In this document: positions 30,254 through 38,685 of the stretch, piece by piece
How the letters are laid out: each line of letters starts with the position of its first letter
Numbering within the stretch: position 1 is the stretch's first letter
Source: Siderastrea siderea
Lineage: Eukaryota; Cnidaria; Anthozoa; Scleractinia; Rhizangiidae
Reading direction: 5' to 3'
Assembly: GCA_964030785.1 (NCBI GenBank)
Contig: OZ034968.1
Span: 34,861,186 to 34,925,185 of the forward strand
DNA: 64,000 bases
Translations under genes and position numbers: made by a program
Notes under the pieces: model-generated
Database searches by the model: none
What the model was told of the DNA's origin: nothing
The model's input: the letters and a program-made list of their open reading frames with translations, nothing else

Positions 30254-30667
30254 ATGCCGGTGTCATCTCGACGTCAGAAAGGAGGGTTAGGTCCCTTTGC
30301 TGAACAGATGGCGTTGTATTCCCTTGCCCCTTTGGCCACGGAAGCCGTGGGCAACTTGTTGGGAAACCTCGTGCCGGGACTGGTAGGACAGGGAGGAGCT
30401 GGAGCGTTTGATTTACCGGGCAATTCGCGCATGATTAGTTTACCCAATCACCTGCCGCCCAACACTTACTATCAACTTCCTCGTCCATCCCAAAAAGGAG
30501 GTTTGGTGAGAAAAAAGAAGAAGACGAAACGGGCAGGTGCTAGAAAACGACGCTCTCAAAAAGGAGGCCTCGGCCCTCTAGCTCTGATGGCTGGTATGAG
30601 TTTAGCTCCCATGTTGTTAAATTCCTTGATGCCTCAACAACGTCGCATGCCGCCACGACGTCTATAA
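30254..30667 (+). CDS. Small virion-type protein with three Q-K-G-G sites, 137 aa
   Basis: Start MPVSSRRQKGG, chosen over the ATG at 30224 because the TATA at 30204 is too close to that one. Sites RQKGGLG, SQKGGLV and SQKGGLG divide it into hydrophobic pieces of 30-80 residues rich in Leu/Ala/Gly/Pro. Very likely cut into several small peptides by the element's protease. Confidence 0.6.
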   Translation: MPVSSRRQKGGLGPFAEQMALYSLAPLATEAVGNLLGNLVPGLVGQGGAGAFDLPGNSRMISLPNHLPPNTYYQLPRPSQKGGLVRKKKKTKRAGARKRRSQKGGLGPLALMAGMSLAPMLLNSLMPQQRRMPPRRL

Positions 30668-30670
30668 AAG
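30663..30670 (+). promoter_or_regulatory. TATA box
   Basis: TATAAAAG overlapping the stop codon of the previous gene, 35-42 bp before ATG 30705. Confidence 0.6.
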
Positions 30671-30704
30671 AAGAAGACACCTTGTCAGAAAAGAAAGAAA
30701 AATC

Positions 30705-31307
30705 ATGGCTCCCCCGGTAGGTGCGTGGCGTCGTTATCCACCCAATCGAGGCTTTAACCCTTCTTCGGCAGCTGCCAAGCGACTCAACGATGGTTTTACA
30801 GCTCGACCGACCCGACCTCGTCTCAAAGCCAAGACAAAGACGCGGGCTCCCCTAGGAAAACTGAGAGGCAAGATGGGTAAAAAAGGATGGATGGCCGCGG
30901 GGATGGTTCCTGTGGTGGCAGGTCTAGGCGCGTTGTTAGGTAGTGTGTTAAAACCGAAAAGCAAGAACAAGAAACAAGAAGGTGGTGGCAACACGTCTTG
31001 GCGAGTGCTGACACACCAACCCTTTTTACTGACCTTAACATCAGGTGGAGGGCCTGGATGGGGAAGACAAATACAACAAGCCAGTACCGAGGAATTACGG
31101 GCTTTGACAGATCTGATCCGCAACGTGTACGACGGGGTGATCCCCATCCCCATGGAGGTCAAGGTGCCTTTGAAAAAGCACATAAAAGAGATTCGATGAC
31201 TCAGTGGCCTGACAACCCCCTTGTACGAACGTCGTGCCCTCCTTCTGTCGTTGGGCAAACGACTTCTCCCTTTTGTGCGTGCTGGTTTGAACGCCTTGAC
31301 AAGATGA
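30705..31307 (+). pseudogene. Conserved Polinton small protein with a premature TGA
   Basis: The open frame stops at TGA 31197-31199 (164 aa), but the same frame continues for 35 codons to TGA 31305-31307 with plausible family content (LYERRALLLSLGKRLLPF). There it overlaps the next start as ATGA. The first part has a basic N-terminus, a hydrophobic segment and Q-E-G-G. The part with RVLTHQPFLL and ELRALTDLIRNVYDG matches a short orphan family that accompanies Polinton capsid genes. I take the TGA at 31197 as damage. Confidence 0.6.
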
Positions 31308-31987
31308 GTGAAAAATATGCCAAAGAGATGATCCTGGTACCCAAACCCCCCGAAGACACGCAAGCAGGGGGACAAGCAGCGGACGAGGGGATGGCGCAAC
31401 TTTGGAAACGTCGGTTGTTGGTGGATGAGCTAGCTCATGCCCCACACGTGGATAAGATGATGAAAATCATGGAGGACATGAAAGAAAGTGAAGGGCGCGC
31501 TCTACCTCCCTCGGTCCCTGATTATGGGTTAGGGAGCAGTGACTACTTTCGCTCGCAACGTCAGTTACAGAACGTACAACCGCGCACCATCAAGTCCGTG
31601 TTTAAGGACACCTCACGTTCGACCAAAACGTCGCGTACACCACCACCTCAAGTTCCTTTTAGGAATGCCATACCCGGCTCCTTTGAAGAGGCCTTCAAAC
31701 GACAGGAAACCATGGATCAAGATTTGGAGACGTTTCGAAAGCAAGCCGAAGCCGATCTAACAGCGGCCATGAAATCCGGCAACACCACTCGGATCGAAAA
31801 AGCTCGGCAAAGAATGGCTATCGTCGATCGCAACATTGATGAAATCAAGACACAAGATAGTGAATTAGATGACTTGGAATGGGGTCGTCCCGACAAAGAC
31901 AAACAAAACACCTATGGAGAAGACGACGAGAGTTTGTGGCGACAAGATCGACGTGCCACCTTACAACAACGTCAAATCCAACGCTAA
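31304..31987 (+). CDS. Helical protein A of a tandem paralogous pair, 227 aa
   Basis: Start MSEKYAKEMILVPKP. The N-terminal half is unrecognised. The C-terminal ~110 residues (SFEEAFKRQETMDQDLETF.., IEKARQRMAIVDRNIDEIK, NTYGEDDESLWRQ) are closely repeated in the next gene. Charged, coiled-coil-like. Confidence 0.65.
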   Translation: MSEKYAKEMILVPKPPEDTQAGGQAADEGMAQLWKRRLLVDELAHAPHVDKMMKIMEDMKESEGRALPPSVPDYGLGSSDYFRSQRQLQNVQPRTIKSVFKDTSRSTKTSRTPPPQVPFRNAIPGSFEEAFKRQETMDQDLETFRKQAEADLTAAMKSGNTTRIEKARQRMAIVDRNIDEIKTQDSELDDLEWGRPDKDKQNTYGEDDESLWRQDRRATLQQRQIQR

Positions 31988-32002
31988 CATCAACTGGAAA
32001 GA

Positions 32003-32509
32003 ATGTTTCCTCAACCAGGCATGCCGCCCCCACCTCCCTTGTCTCCACGAAGCAAGGACCCTGTGTCGACCACCCGTCCTCCTGTAGCAACATCATTTCA
32101 AGAAGCGGTGGAACGTGACGAGACCATGGCACGTGAATTCGAAGGGTTTCGAGCTAGAGCTCAAGAGGCTTTGACCAAAGCACAAAAGCAAGGCGACCCT
32201 AAAGCTATTCAAAAAGCCCAGCAAAAACGTGCCATTGTCGAACGTAACATTGAAGCCATCAAAGATCAAGACGAACAAATCGATCAACTCTTCATCCCTC
32301 GACCCAAGAAACAAGATCAAATGACCTATGGGGAAGAAGATGCCACTCAGCGACGCCAAGAAACGTTAGAGAGTTTACACAATCGTCGTGATAAATTGTA
32401 CCATCAGTTAAAAAAGTTGTTTCCTCCACCCCGTATTAAACCTGTCCAACGAGGGCAAGGTTCTGCACCCATTGTTTGGTATAAACCACGGGGTTGGATT
32501 GAAGAATAG
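32003..32509 (+). CDS. Helical protein B of the tandem pair, 168 aa
   Basis: Shares with gene A the series SF.EA..R.ETM...E.F, KA...AIV.RNI..IK.QD and TYGE.D..RQ, in the same order and spacing. Pro-rich N-terminus instead of A's domain; extra C-terminal tail. A duplication within the element. Role unknown. Confidence 0.65.
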   Translation: MFPQPGMPPPPPLSPRSKDPVSTTRPPVATSFQEAVERDETMAREFEGFRARAQEALTKAQKQGDPKAIQKAQQKRAIVERNIEAIKDQDEQIDQLFIPRPKKQDQMTYGEEDATQRRQETLESLHNRRDKLYHQLKKLFPPPRIKPVQRGQGSAPIVWYKPRGWIEE

Positions 32510-32608
32510 AAAAAAAGTGGTTGTTCTTATCGTTATTGAATAAAACGATGTTTTCAGAGAAAGACATTGTTTTGTTATTGTCTCTACCCCCCACCCTAGA
32601 AAAAAAAG

Positions 32609-32622
32609 TATAAAAATCCGTC
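32609..32622 (+). promoter_or_regulatory. TATA box matching that at 19174
   Basis: TATAAAAATCCGTC, identical over 14 bases to the promoter of the gene at 19243; 32-45 bp before ATG 32654. Confidence 0.65.
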
Positions 32623-32653
32623 ACTCCCTTCGCCTCGCCCTTCATTTCGCAAG

Positions 32654-33232
32654 ATGCCGTCAACCGAGCCACTTCACAAAGTATGTCTCCTCCTTGGTTT
32701 TGAAGGATTTTACATTCAGAACCAATACTATTGTCGCGAACTAGGCTGGAGTGCTGTCAAAGAAGGTGCGTGCGGTAACATCAAATACCAAATGCCCATG
32801 ACCCTGAAAGAAATCAAAGGTCGAGATCGATGGAATGTGGCCTACGTTACGGCACGCGTGCACGGATTAGCTTTTGACGATGATCCCACCGAAGAAGCTA
32901 AACCATACACTTGTTTTCAACAAGATGTCCAAGAGTTGTACGACAAATACAAAACAGAAGATCAACCCTTGGTTGCTTACAAAGGAGGACAAGCCGTCAA
33001 GGACACGTTGAAAAAATTAGGCATTGATGCCATCAATTTGGAACATTGGGGGTGTAGGAAAATTCAATCGTTGATCGACCCGGACACAGAACCACCCGAA
33101 GAAGATTGCGGACATCATGAAAGAGGCTACTGTGCCGCGGTGAAATGCAACACCTTTAGACAATGGTTAGAATGGGCAAAACAACAAGAAAACCTTCATT
33201 CCATTTTGGGAAATAATGACGTTTGGGATTAA
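32654..33232 (+). CDS. Unknown protein with Cys/His cluster, 192 aa
   Basis: Alternating beta/helix pattern: FYIQNQYYCRELGW.., PLVAYKGGQAVKDTLKKLGI, INLEHWGCRKIQSL, then CGHHERGYCAAVKC. It recalls a family of orphan proteins common in invertebrate mobile elements for which an RNase H-like fold seems possible, but I cannot identify a catalytic set. Last intact gene before a 1 kb non-coding stretch; has its own TATA box. Confidence 0.55.
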   Translation: MPSTEPLHKVCLLLGFEGFYIQNQYYCRELGWSAVKEGACGNIKYQMPMTLKEIKGRDRWNVAYVTARVHGLAFDDDPTEEAKPYTCFQQDVQELYDKYKTEDQPLVAYKGGQAVKDTLKKLGIDAINLEHWGCRKIQSLIDPDTEPPEEDCGHHERGYCAAVKCNTFRQWLEWAKQQENLHSILGNNDVWD

Positions 33233-34225
33233 AAAATAAAAGAACTTTAAAAAAACGAGCCTGCTGTCATGTATATTTTTTTAAAAAGGGTCAGCGGGTA
33301 TTGGCTAGAACCTTCCCCCTGTTTAATAAAATTCCGTAATTTTTTCCCCACTCCAAAATCATCCATTTTCTTAAGCCCCAGAACGTTTTTTGGAGTATTA
33401 AAGAACACACGCGCATGCGTGTCCCTCGATAAGAACCGTACCTCTCTCTCTCCCATAAAGTCAAGACGGACCATCTCTAGAAAACACACTCTGGGGTCGT
33501 CGTTTAGTACGAAACATGAAAACTGCAGTCTGAAACAGAATGCAGTGAAAGAGGAGAAAAAACATCACTTCTTCTTCTTCTTCGGGTCCGTGTTGGAAAA
33601 CATGGACCCGTCTTTTTGAACAATAAGATAAGATGTGCATTTTTTCCGAGATAAAAAGCCGCGCCATGTCGAATTAATTCCGAGAAAAAAAAAAGCCGTG
33701 CCATGTCGAATTGATTCCGAGGAAAAAAAAGACAGTTTTCTATTTTATTGTGTTGTCGTAGAAAAAAATACACAAAGAGATAACTTTTTTTAAAAAACGA
33801 TAATCCATGTCGTTGACTAAAAAAATTACGGAATTTTAAAAAAGCGCGAGGCTTCAACGGATATTTCAGCGTGTGGTTTACTAAAAAATGTACAAATAAA
33901 CTTTTTTTCCGTTTTCCCCACTCAATGGAACTTGAAAAACATTTTCTTGATTTTAAAAAAGACGAAAAAGAAAAAAAAATTTTTTTCCACCCCGACCGGG
34001 ATTCGAACTCACACTTTTATTTTCCTCACAGCGCGCGCTAAAGCGCGCGCCATCCCCCGCGCGCCGCCGCCGATTCCCCGCGCGCGCGCGCCCGCCGCTG
34101 CCGCCCGCGTAGACATGCGCTCTGCTTCTGATTGGAATTTGACCATGGCCTTGGACCTTGACCATGGCCTGAATGGGACTGACCAATCACAACCAATCCT
34201 AACCAAATAAGGTCATACTGTTTGC
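33233..34225 (+). other. AT-rich non-coding stretch before the right-end gene
   Basis: About 1 kb with A/T runs, an AATAAAAG poly(A)-like signal at 33235, two tandem copies of AAAAGCCG(C/T)GCCATGTCGAATT (33655, 33690) and a GC-rich CGCGCG patch at 34030-34090. No convincing gene. Confidence 0.5.
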
Positions 34226-34233
34226 TATATAAG
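34226..34233 (+). promoter_or_regulatory. TATA box of the right-end gene
   Basis: TATATAAG, 37 bp before ATG 34270. Confidence 0.65.
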
Positions 34234-34269
34234 CAGGAAAATTACGCCCAAATTCTCACTTTTTTCAAG

Positions 34270-35543
34270 ATGGAGGAAGGTCAGGGAGATTTACAACAGT
34301 TTTTTCACAGATTTATTCATCGCTTTACCCCAGCAACCCTCGGTTTTACAAACAAAACAATGACAGCTAAGATTTCAGCGAAAAAAGTGGGAGATTTTTA
34401 TCTGTTAAAGCCGCCGAATGGATGTTTTGAAAACAGCGAAAGCTTCACACGAGGTAAGTGTTGTGTTTCGCTGCCGGCTAAAATCCTTTTCTACCCGAAA
34501 GACTATTTGATTTATTTTTACTCACTCTCTGTATTTCTTTTTCCATAGTCCAAGGATGTGCTGACTGTAACGCGGTGAGACAAACGAGATGACAACTCGC
34601 ATTTTCTCCGAGAAGAAAGCGAGCGGCTTTTTGAAAACAGCGAAAGCTTAACACGAGGTAAGTGTTGTGTTTTGCTGCCGGCTAAAAATATTTTTTAAGT
34701 GTTGAGCGTTTTTTACACAAAAAAACAAACTTCCGTTCAAAACACATTTATGTTTTAGTCCTCTTTTTGTTTTTTCTAATGGCCCTATTTTTTTATCGCC
34801 TCGAAAAAAATTTGAAAATCGAAGCGGTTCTGTTTAGCTTGCAATTTTTTTCCCATTCCCCGCGTTGTTGTGAAAAAATCCTTTTCTACCCAAAGACTAT
34901 TTGATTTATTTTTTACACTCTCTGTATTTCTTTTTCCACAGTCCAAGGATGTGCTGACTGTAACGCGGTGAGACAAACGAGATGACAACTCGCATTTTCT
35001 CCGAGAAGAAAGCGAGCGGCTTTTTGAAAACAGCGAAAGCTGAACACGAGGTAAGTGTTGTGTTTTGCTGCCGGCTAAAAATATTTTTTAAGTGTTGGGC
35101 GTTTTTTACACAAAAAAACAAACTTCCGTTCAAAACACATTTATGTTTTAGTCCTCTTTTTGTTTTTTTTCTAATGGCCCTATTTTTTTATCGCCTCGAA
35201 AAAACTTTGAAAACCGAAGCGGTTCTGTTTAGCTTGCAATTTTTTTCCCATTCCCCGCGTTGTTGTGAAAAAATCCTTTTCTACCCGAAAGACTATTTGA
35301 TTTATTTTTTACACTCTCTGTATTTCTTTTTCCACAGTCCAACGATGTGCTGACTGTAACGCGGTGAGACGAACACGAAGAAGAAAACGACAACGAGGTG
35401 GTGTCTTCGCTTTGGCCGCTCTTATTCCCGCTTTGGTCGCTGCCAGTAAAGCCGCCGCTTTAGGAGCTGTCGGTGGAGCCGCCGGTTATGGCGTCAAAAA
35501 AGGATTACAAGCTGCCACACGAAAGAAAAAGAAAAAACGATAA
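34270..35543 (+). CDS. Spliced right-end gene with triplicated terminal exon
   Basis: Exon 1, 34270-34453 (MEEGQGDLQQFF..), ends at GTAAGT. Three alternative acceptors follow (exons from 34549, 34942 and 35338), each preceded by TTTTTCCA(T/C)AG and starting TCCAA(G/C)GATGTGCTGAC, which encodes a C-x-x-C. The first two reach TGA after 14 codons. The third runs on through the right TIR and gives the basic, Gly/Ala-rich tail ending RKKKKKR, as in the left-TIR gene. Splice calls are by eye, not tested by RNA. It is the only gene in the virus with clear introns. Confidence 0.55.
34549..35337 (+). repeat. Tandem duplication of a ~395-bp exon/intron cassette
   Basis: Units 34549-34941 and 34942-35337 are near-identical, and a third copy of the exon head follows at 35338. 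Donor GTAAGT occurs at 34454, 34658 and 35051. Confidence 0.85.
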
Positions 35544-35863
35544 AAAACTCATTGCTCCGTGTAACTGGATGTAACTGGTTGTTGTTGTTGTTATTAAAAA
35601 ACTGAAAAGAATCAATCTGGTTTTTTTCTTTTCAATTCCCTACCTTGGTCAGCGGTTTTCCTCCAAACCACGTGACCCATCACGTGACCCAAATCACGTG
35701 ACCCCCTTCCTCTTACAATGACCTTTGACCCCGTCTCTCATTGGTCCCATCACTTGACCGTGATCACATGATAAAAAGGAATGGCACTAGCCCCTATTGG
35801 TTCAAAAAGTTAGGGGGGTAGGCCTTTTCGATACAATTGGCCAGACCGTCCACCCATACTACT
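35391..35863 (-). repeat. Virus right TIR
   Basis: Inverted match to 13734-14208. It carries the 3' part of the same small basic gene, here on the + strand and forming the last exon of a spliced gene. Confidence 0.9.
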
Positions 35864-35873
35864 ATATGTATAT

Positions 35874-35909
35874 GTAATCGCATGAGGCCGAGTAGAATTA
35901 AGGATAAAT

Positions 35910-35952
<43 letters not shown>

Positions 35953-36036
35953 CGTAGCGACGAGGGCAATTTGTGAAAACTTTGAAAATACAAGTGAAAA
36001 TTTATCCTTAATTCTACGAGGGCTCAATGCGATTAC
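35874..36036. mobile_element. 163-bp hairpin MITE
   Basis: GTAATCGCATGAGGCC..GAATTAAGGATAAATTTTCAC and its inverted copy, arms about 75 bp, loop GTCGCGTAGCGAC. Begins 5 bp after the virus target duplication. Confidence 0.75.
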
Positions 36037-36038
36037 TT

Positions 36039-36695
36039 GTTTATAACATAGAGGGTAAAATTTTCTGAAAACTTTTCATTGCACGTCGAAACACAATCCG
36101 CCGCCGGCACTCAGAATAAACAATTCTCCACACAAGCAGTTTATTAAACTGCTACTCAGCGTCCAAAACAAAAAAAGAAACTGTATTTTATGCATATGTT
36201 CATCTTTTGAGATAATTACAATTCTAGTTCATTGACAAACTCACACTCAAAACTCAAACTAAGTAAATTTATTTAAGCTTACCTGAGTTGCGAAGCGACC
36301 TCTCGCTCGCTGAATTAACCAAGGCTTTCGGTAGTTTTAGAACAAATAACCATTTGCTGTTTCCCGTAAAACGTTCAGGTTCACCTTCTGGAATTTCTCT
36401 TCGAACTATCAGCCGATTACCATACCATTTTTGCCAACCAACTCGGCTAAATTTAAACTCTGAAACTATATTCTTGTGTTGAACAACTCAAATCCAATTC
36501 AAAATCTGCTTTTCGTTCAAGACGCTTACAAAATGCAAATGGCGCGCTCTCGCGCTTAGCCAATCAAATGTGAGTATTTTCGGCGCTTGCCCAATCAGGA
36601 GTCAGTAATTTTGCCCTCTTTGGAAAGAAAATTAAGAAAAAATGCCCCCTGTCTCAACCAATCAGCAATCAGTAATTTTGCCCTCTATGTTATAA
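36039..36695. repeat. Inverted-repeat-bounded segment
   Basis: TTATAACATAGAGGGTAAAATT at 36042 and its near complement TTTTGCCCTCTATGTTATAAG at 36673. An internal partial copy of the end (GTAATTTTGCCCTC) lies at 36604. No gene seen. Confidence 0.55.
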
Positions 36696-36860
36696 GTATA
36701 CAAATAGATTTTTTAAAATATAAATTTTGTTTATATCACTGGTTAAGGGATCATTGTCGATTAACGTTATTATAAAAATAACAACGGGAATACAGACAAA
36801 AATATCAATGTGCCTTGTAACGTTCTTTATTCATATCATTTCAGTAATGTAGCCTTTAGT

Positions 36861-38351
36861 GTGTAACACCTGCATATTTTTCTCTCCGAAAGCCCTACCT
36901 TCCCCTTACCCCCACCCACTCCCCGGCGTTCGCCCCAATCCCCAATCACGCTAAAACAAATTCTGTCACGACAGGCTCTTTGACATGGCCGTCTTAAAAC
37001 TTTTAGTACTAGCTAGGCGAGAAACACATTCCTATTATTTTACCAGAATACTAACAGTCAAGTCGATCATCCTTCAACCACCTTGGTAAGTTTAACCATG
37101 TTAGGCTTTGTTGTGTTTTCTCAGAACAAGAGTATTTCAGTTGGACAGACTCCCGGGGACAGACTGCCTGGAAATTAATTTCAAATGACTGGCTTTCACT
37201 AGTCTGTCACTGTTTTATTTTTAGGACTTTAAGTCCTCCTCGCTGCCAGTAACTAGTCAACGCAAATTCTGCAATAAATTCCCTACGATGAGCAGTTTTA
37301 ATCTATTTAAAACTGCATTTTATCTTTTCGATACAGTTTGCCGCTTTAGCAGCAAGCGAATTCTTGTCACGCAAATGTAAGGGAGTGGAAACAGATGTTT
37401 GTTTTTAAGAACGCTTAAAGTACCAGAAATGTTAACTTTTCAAGATAATAAGTTAATTTCCTTACTATAAAACATGTTATATTGCAGTACAAGGAGGGAA
37501 ATACTCAAATACGACCCTTGTGTGACGAACAGATGATTGCATTGACTTTTCGACCTGTGGTTGAGATGTAATTTATTCGGTGTCGGATAACGAAAGCTAG
37601 AATGAAAGCTTCTTCTTTTAGCATCTATTTTACGACGAATACCCAAAGGTAGGATGTTTTTTCATCAAAATAAAAAGTATTTTAAGTTACAATGTGTCTG
37701 ATGTCTGATATTGAACTGTAGAAGGTTTTCTGAGCTGATTTTTGATTGATGTTGGGTTTATTTATAGTGACGTTTGTTTGTAGTACAAATTGGTCGCGTT
37801 GCCAAAATTGACTCATCATTTCCGTCTCTCAACGGGACACTTTTGTCGGGCCGCGGAAGACATTTTCACACAGCATAATATGAAGTATAAGCTTAACGAC
37901 CATCATAGTTTCGGCTTGAAATTCAATGTACCAGTGGGCTTTCTATGGTTTAGAAATTAGCTAAAATTTGCTTATCCGCTGAGGCGCTTAGAGCGGGGTA
38001 GATAAAACAGCTAGAAAGATATAAAATTTAACAGCTTTTCCCAAATAAACTACAGTTTGGGAAAGAGCAGGAATGGTGTTATGATTTGCTAAAAGTATAT
38101 CGGTAAACATTACCGCGTTTAGCTGTACGAGCGAAACGAAAATGCACCATTTTACCCTTTTTTTGATGGCGGCGGGAAGCCAAAATGGCGATTTTCAGAC
38201 TTTCCTCGATTTTGAAAAAACTAAAGCGCTTTAGGAACTTTTAATTGCATTTTCGAAAATAACTCACTAAAGGGTTTATTTAGGCAAAATATGAAGAAAT
38301 TGAAAATTTCACAACTGGCGCCGGGTTTTCGATATTTACAGACACTGGCTC
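36861..38351 (-). repeat. Outer element right TIR (uninterrupted)
   Basis: Inverted copy of the left TIR without the fold-back insertion. It shows the intact target site GCTAAAAGAAGAAGC (as complement, near 37.62 kb), which proves that 6371-10675 is an insertion in the other copy. Confidence 0.85.
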
Positions 38352-38685
38352 TTAAGTAATTAGTTACATCAAATTTGTATGTACATGCAATTACAAATTT
38401 ATTGTGCCAGTTTTGTGTATCTCTTTTCTTAACGTATCACAATTTGAGTACTTTAGATTCTGCTTTGATAATTAAACGAAGCATTTTGAACTTTCATGTA
38501 CTGTTCGATCGAAATCTGTTTAGAGCTTTTTTTTTATTGTTTTGGTGAAAAGTGCAAATTTTTGATTCCAGAAACAAAACTGAAATATGCGAATTAGTAG
38601 GAAAAAAATCAGGAAAGGTGCAGTTTTAACATTGAACGTTTGCGGAAATGACAGCTATTGATGTGAACAATTTCTCCCTATCCAG

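Larger units (their letters stand above)
13734..35863. mobile_element. Endogenous Polinton/Maverick (adintovirus-like) element
   Basis: A 22.1 kb element bounded by inverted repeats starting AGTAGTATGGGTGGACGG (13734) and ending in the complement (35863). ATATG occurs directly outside both ends (13729-13733, 35864-35868); with the flanking T the duplication could be read as the 6 bp TATATG. Coding content includes a retroviral-type integrase, major capsid protein, penton candidate, adenain-like protease and packaging ATPase. This combination defines Polintons and the related adintoviruses. PolB is reduced to an N-terminal remnant. The two TIR copies look about 99% identical (one indel and one C/T change seen), so the insertion is fairly young. 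Confidence 0.9.
5629..38351. mobile_element. Outer TTAA-flanked element with 1.48-kb TIRs (host of nested insertions)
   Basis: Termini GAGCCAGTGTCTGTAAAT at 5629 and its complement ending at 38351, each flanked by TTAA (5625-5628 and 38352-38355). The left TIR runs 5629-6370 and then 10680-11412, interrupted by a fold-back element; the right TIR is uninterrupted at 36861-38351. TTAA duplication is typical of piggyBac and Kolobok elements. No transposase of either class is visible, so the class is unproven. The native interior is what remains of 11413-13733 and 35864-36860 once the virus is set aside. Confidence 0.75.

Noticed and set aside
23571..31307. Selenocysteine or alternative code at the in-frame TGAs
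   Set aside because: No SECIS-like structure was noted and other genes in the element use TGA as a normal stop; nonsense change is simpler.
33985..34045. tRNA on the minus strand (GTTCGAATCC present)
   Set aside because: T-stem pairs poorly and no cloverleaf can be drawn; the rest is a GC-rich simple patch.
5629..38351. Teratorn-like fusion of a TTAA transposon with a virus
   Set aside because: Considered because the virus lies within TTAA termini, but the virus has its own TIRs and its own ATATG duplication, so it is a nested insertion, and no piggyBac-type transposase is seen.
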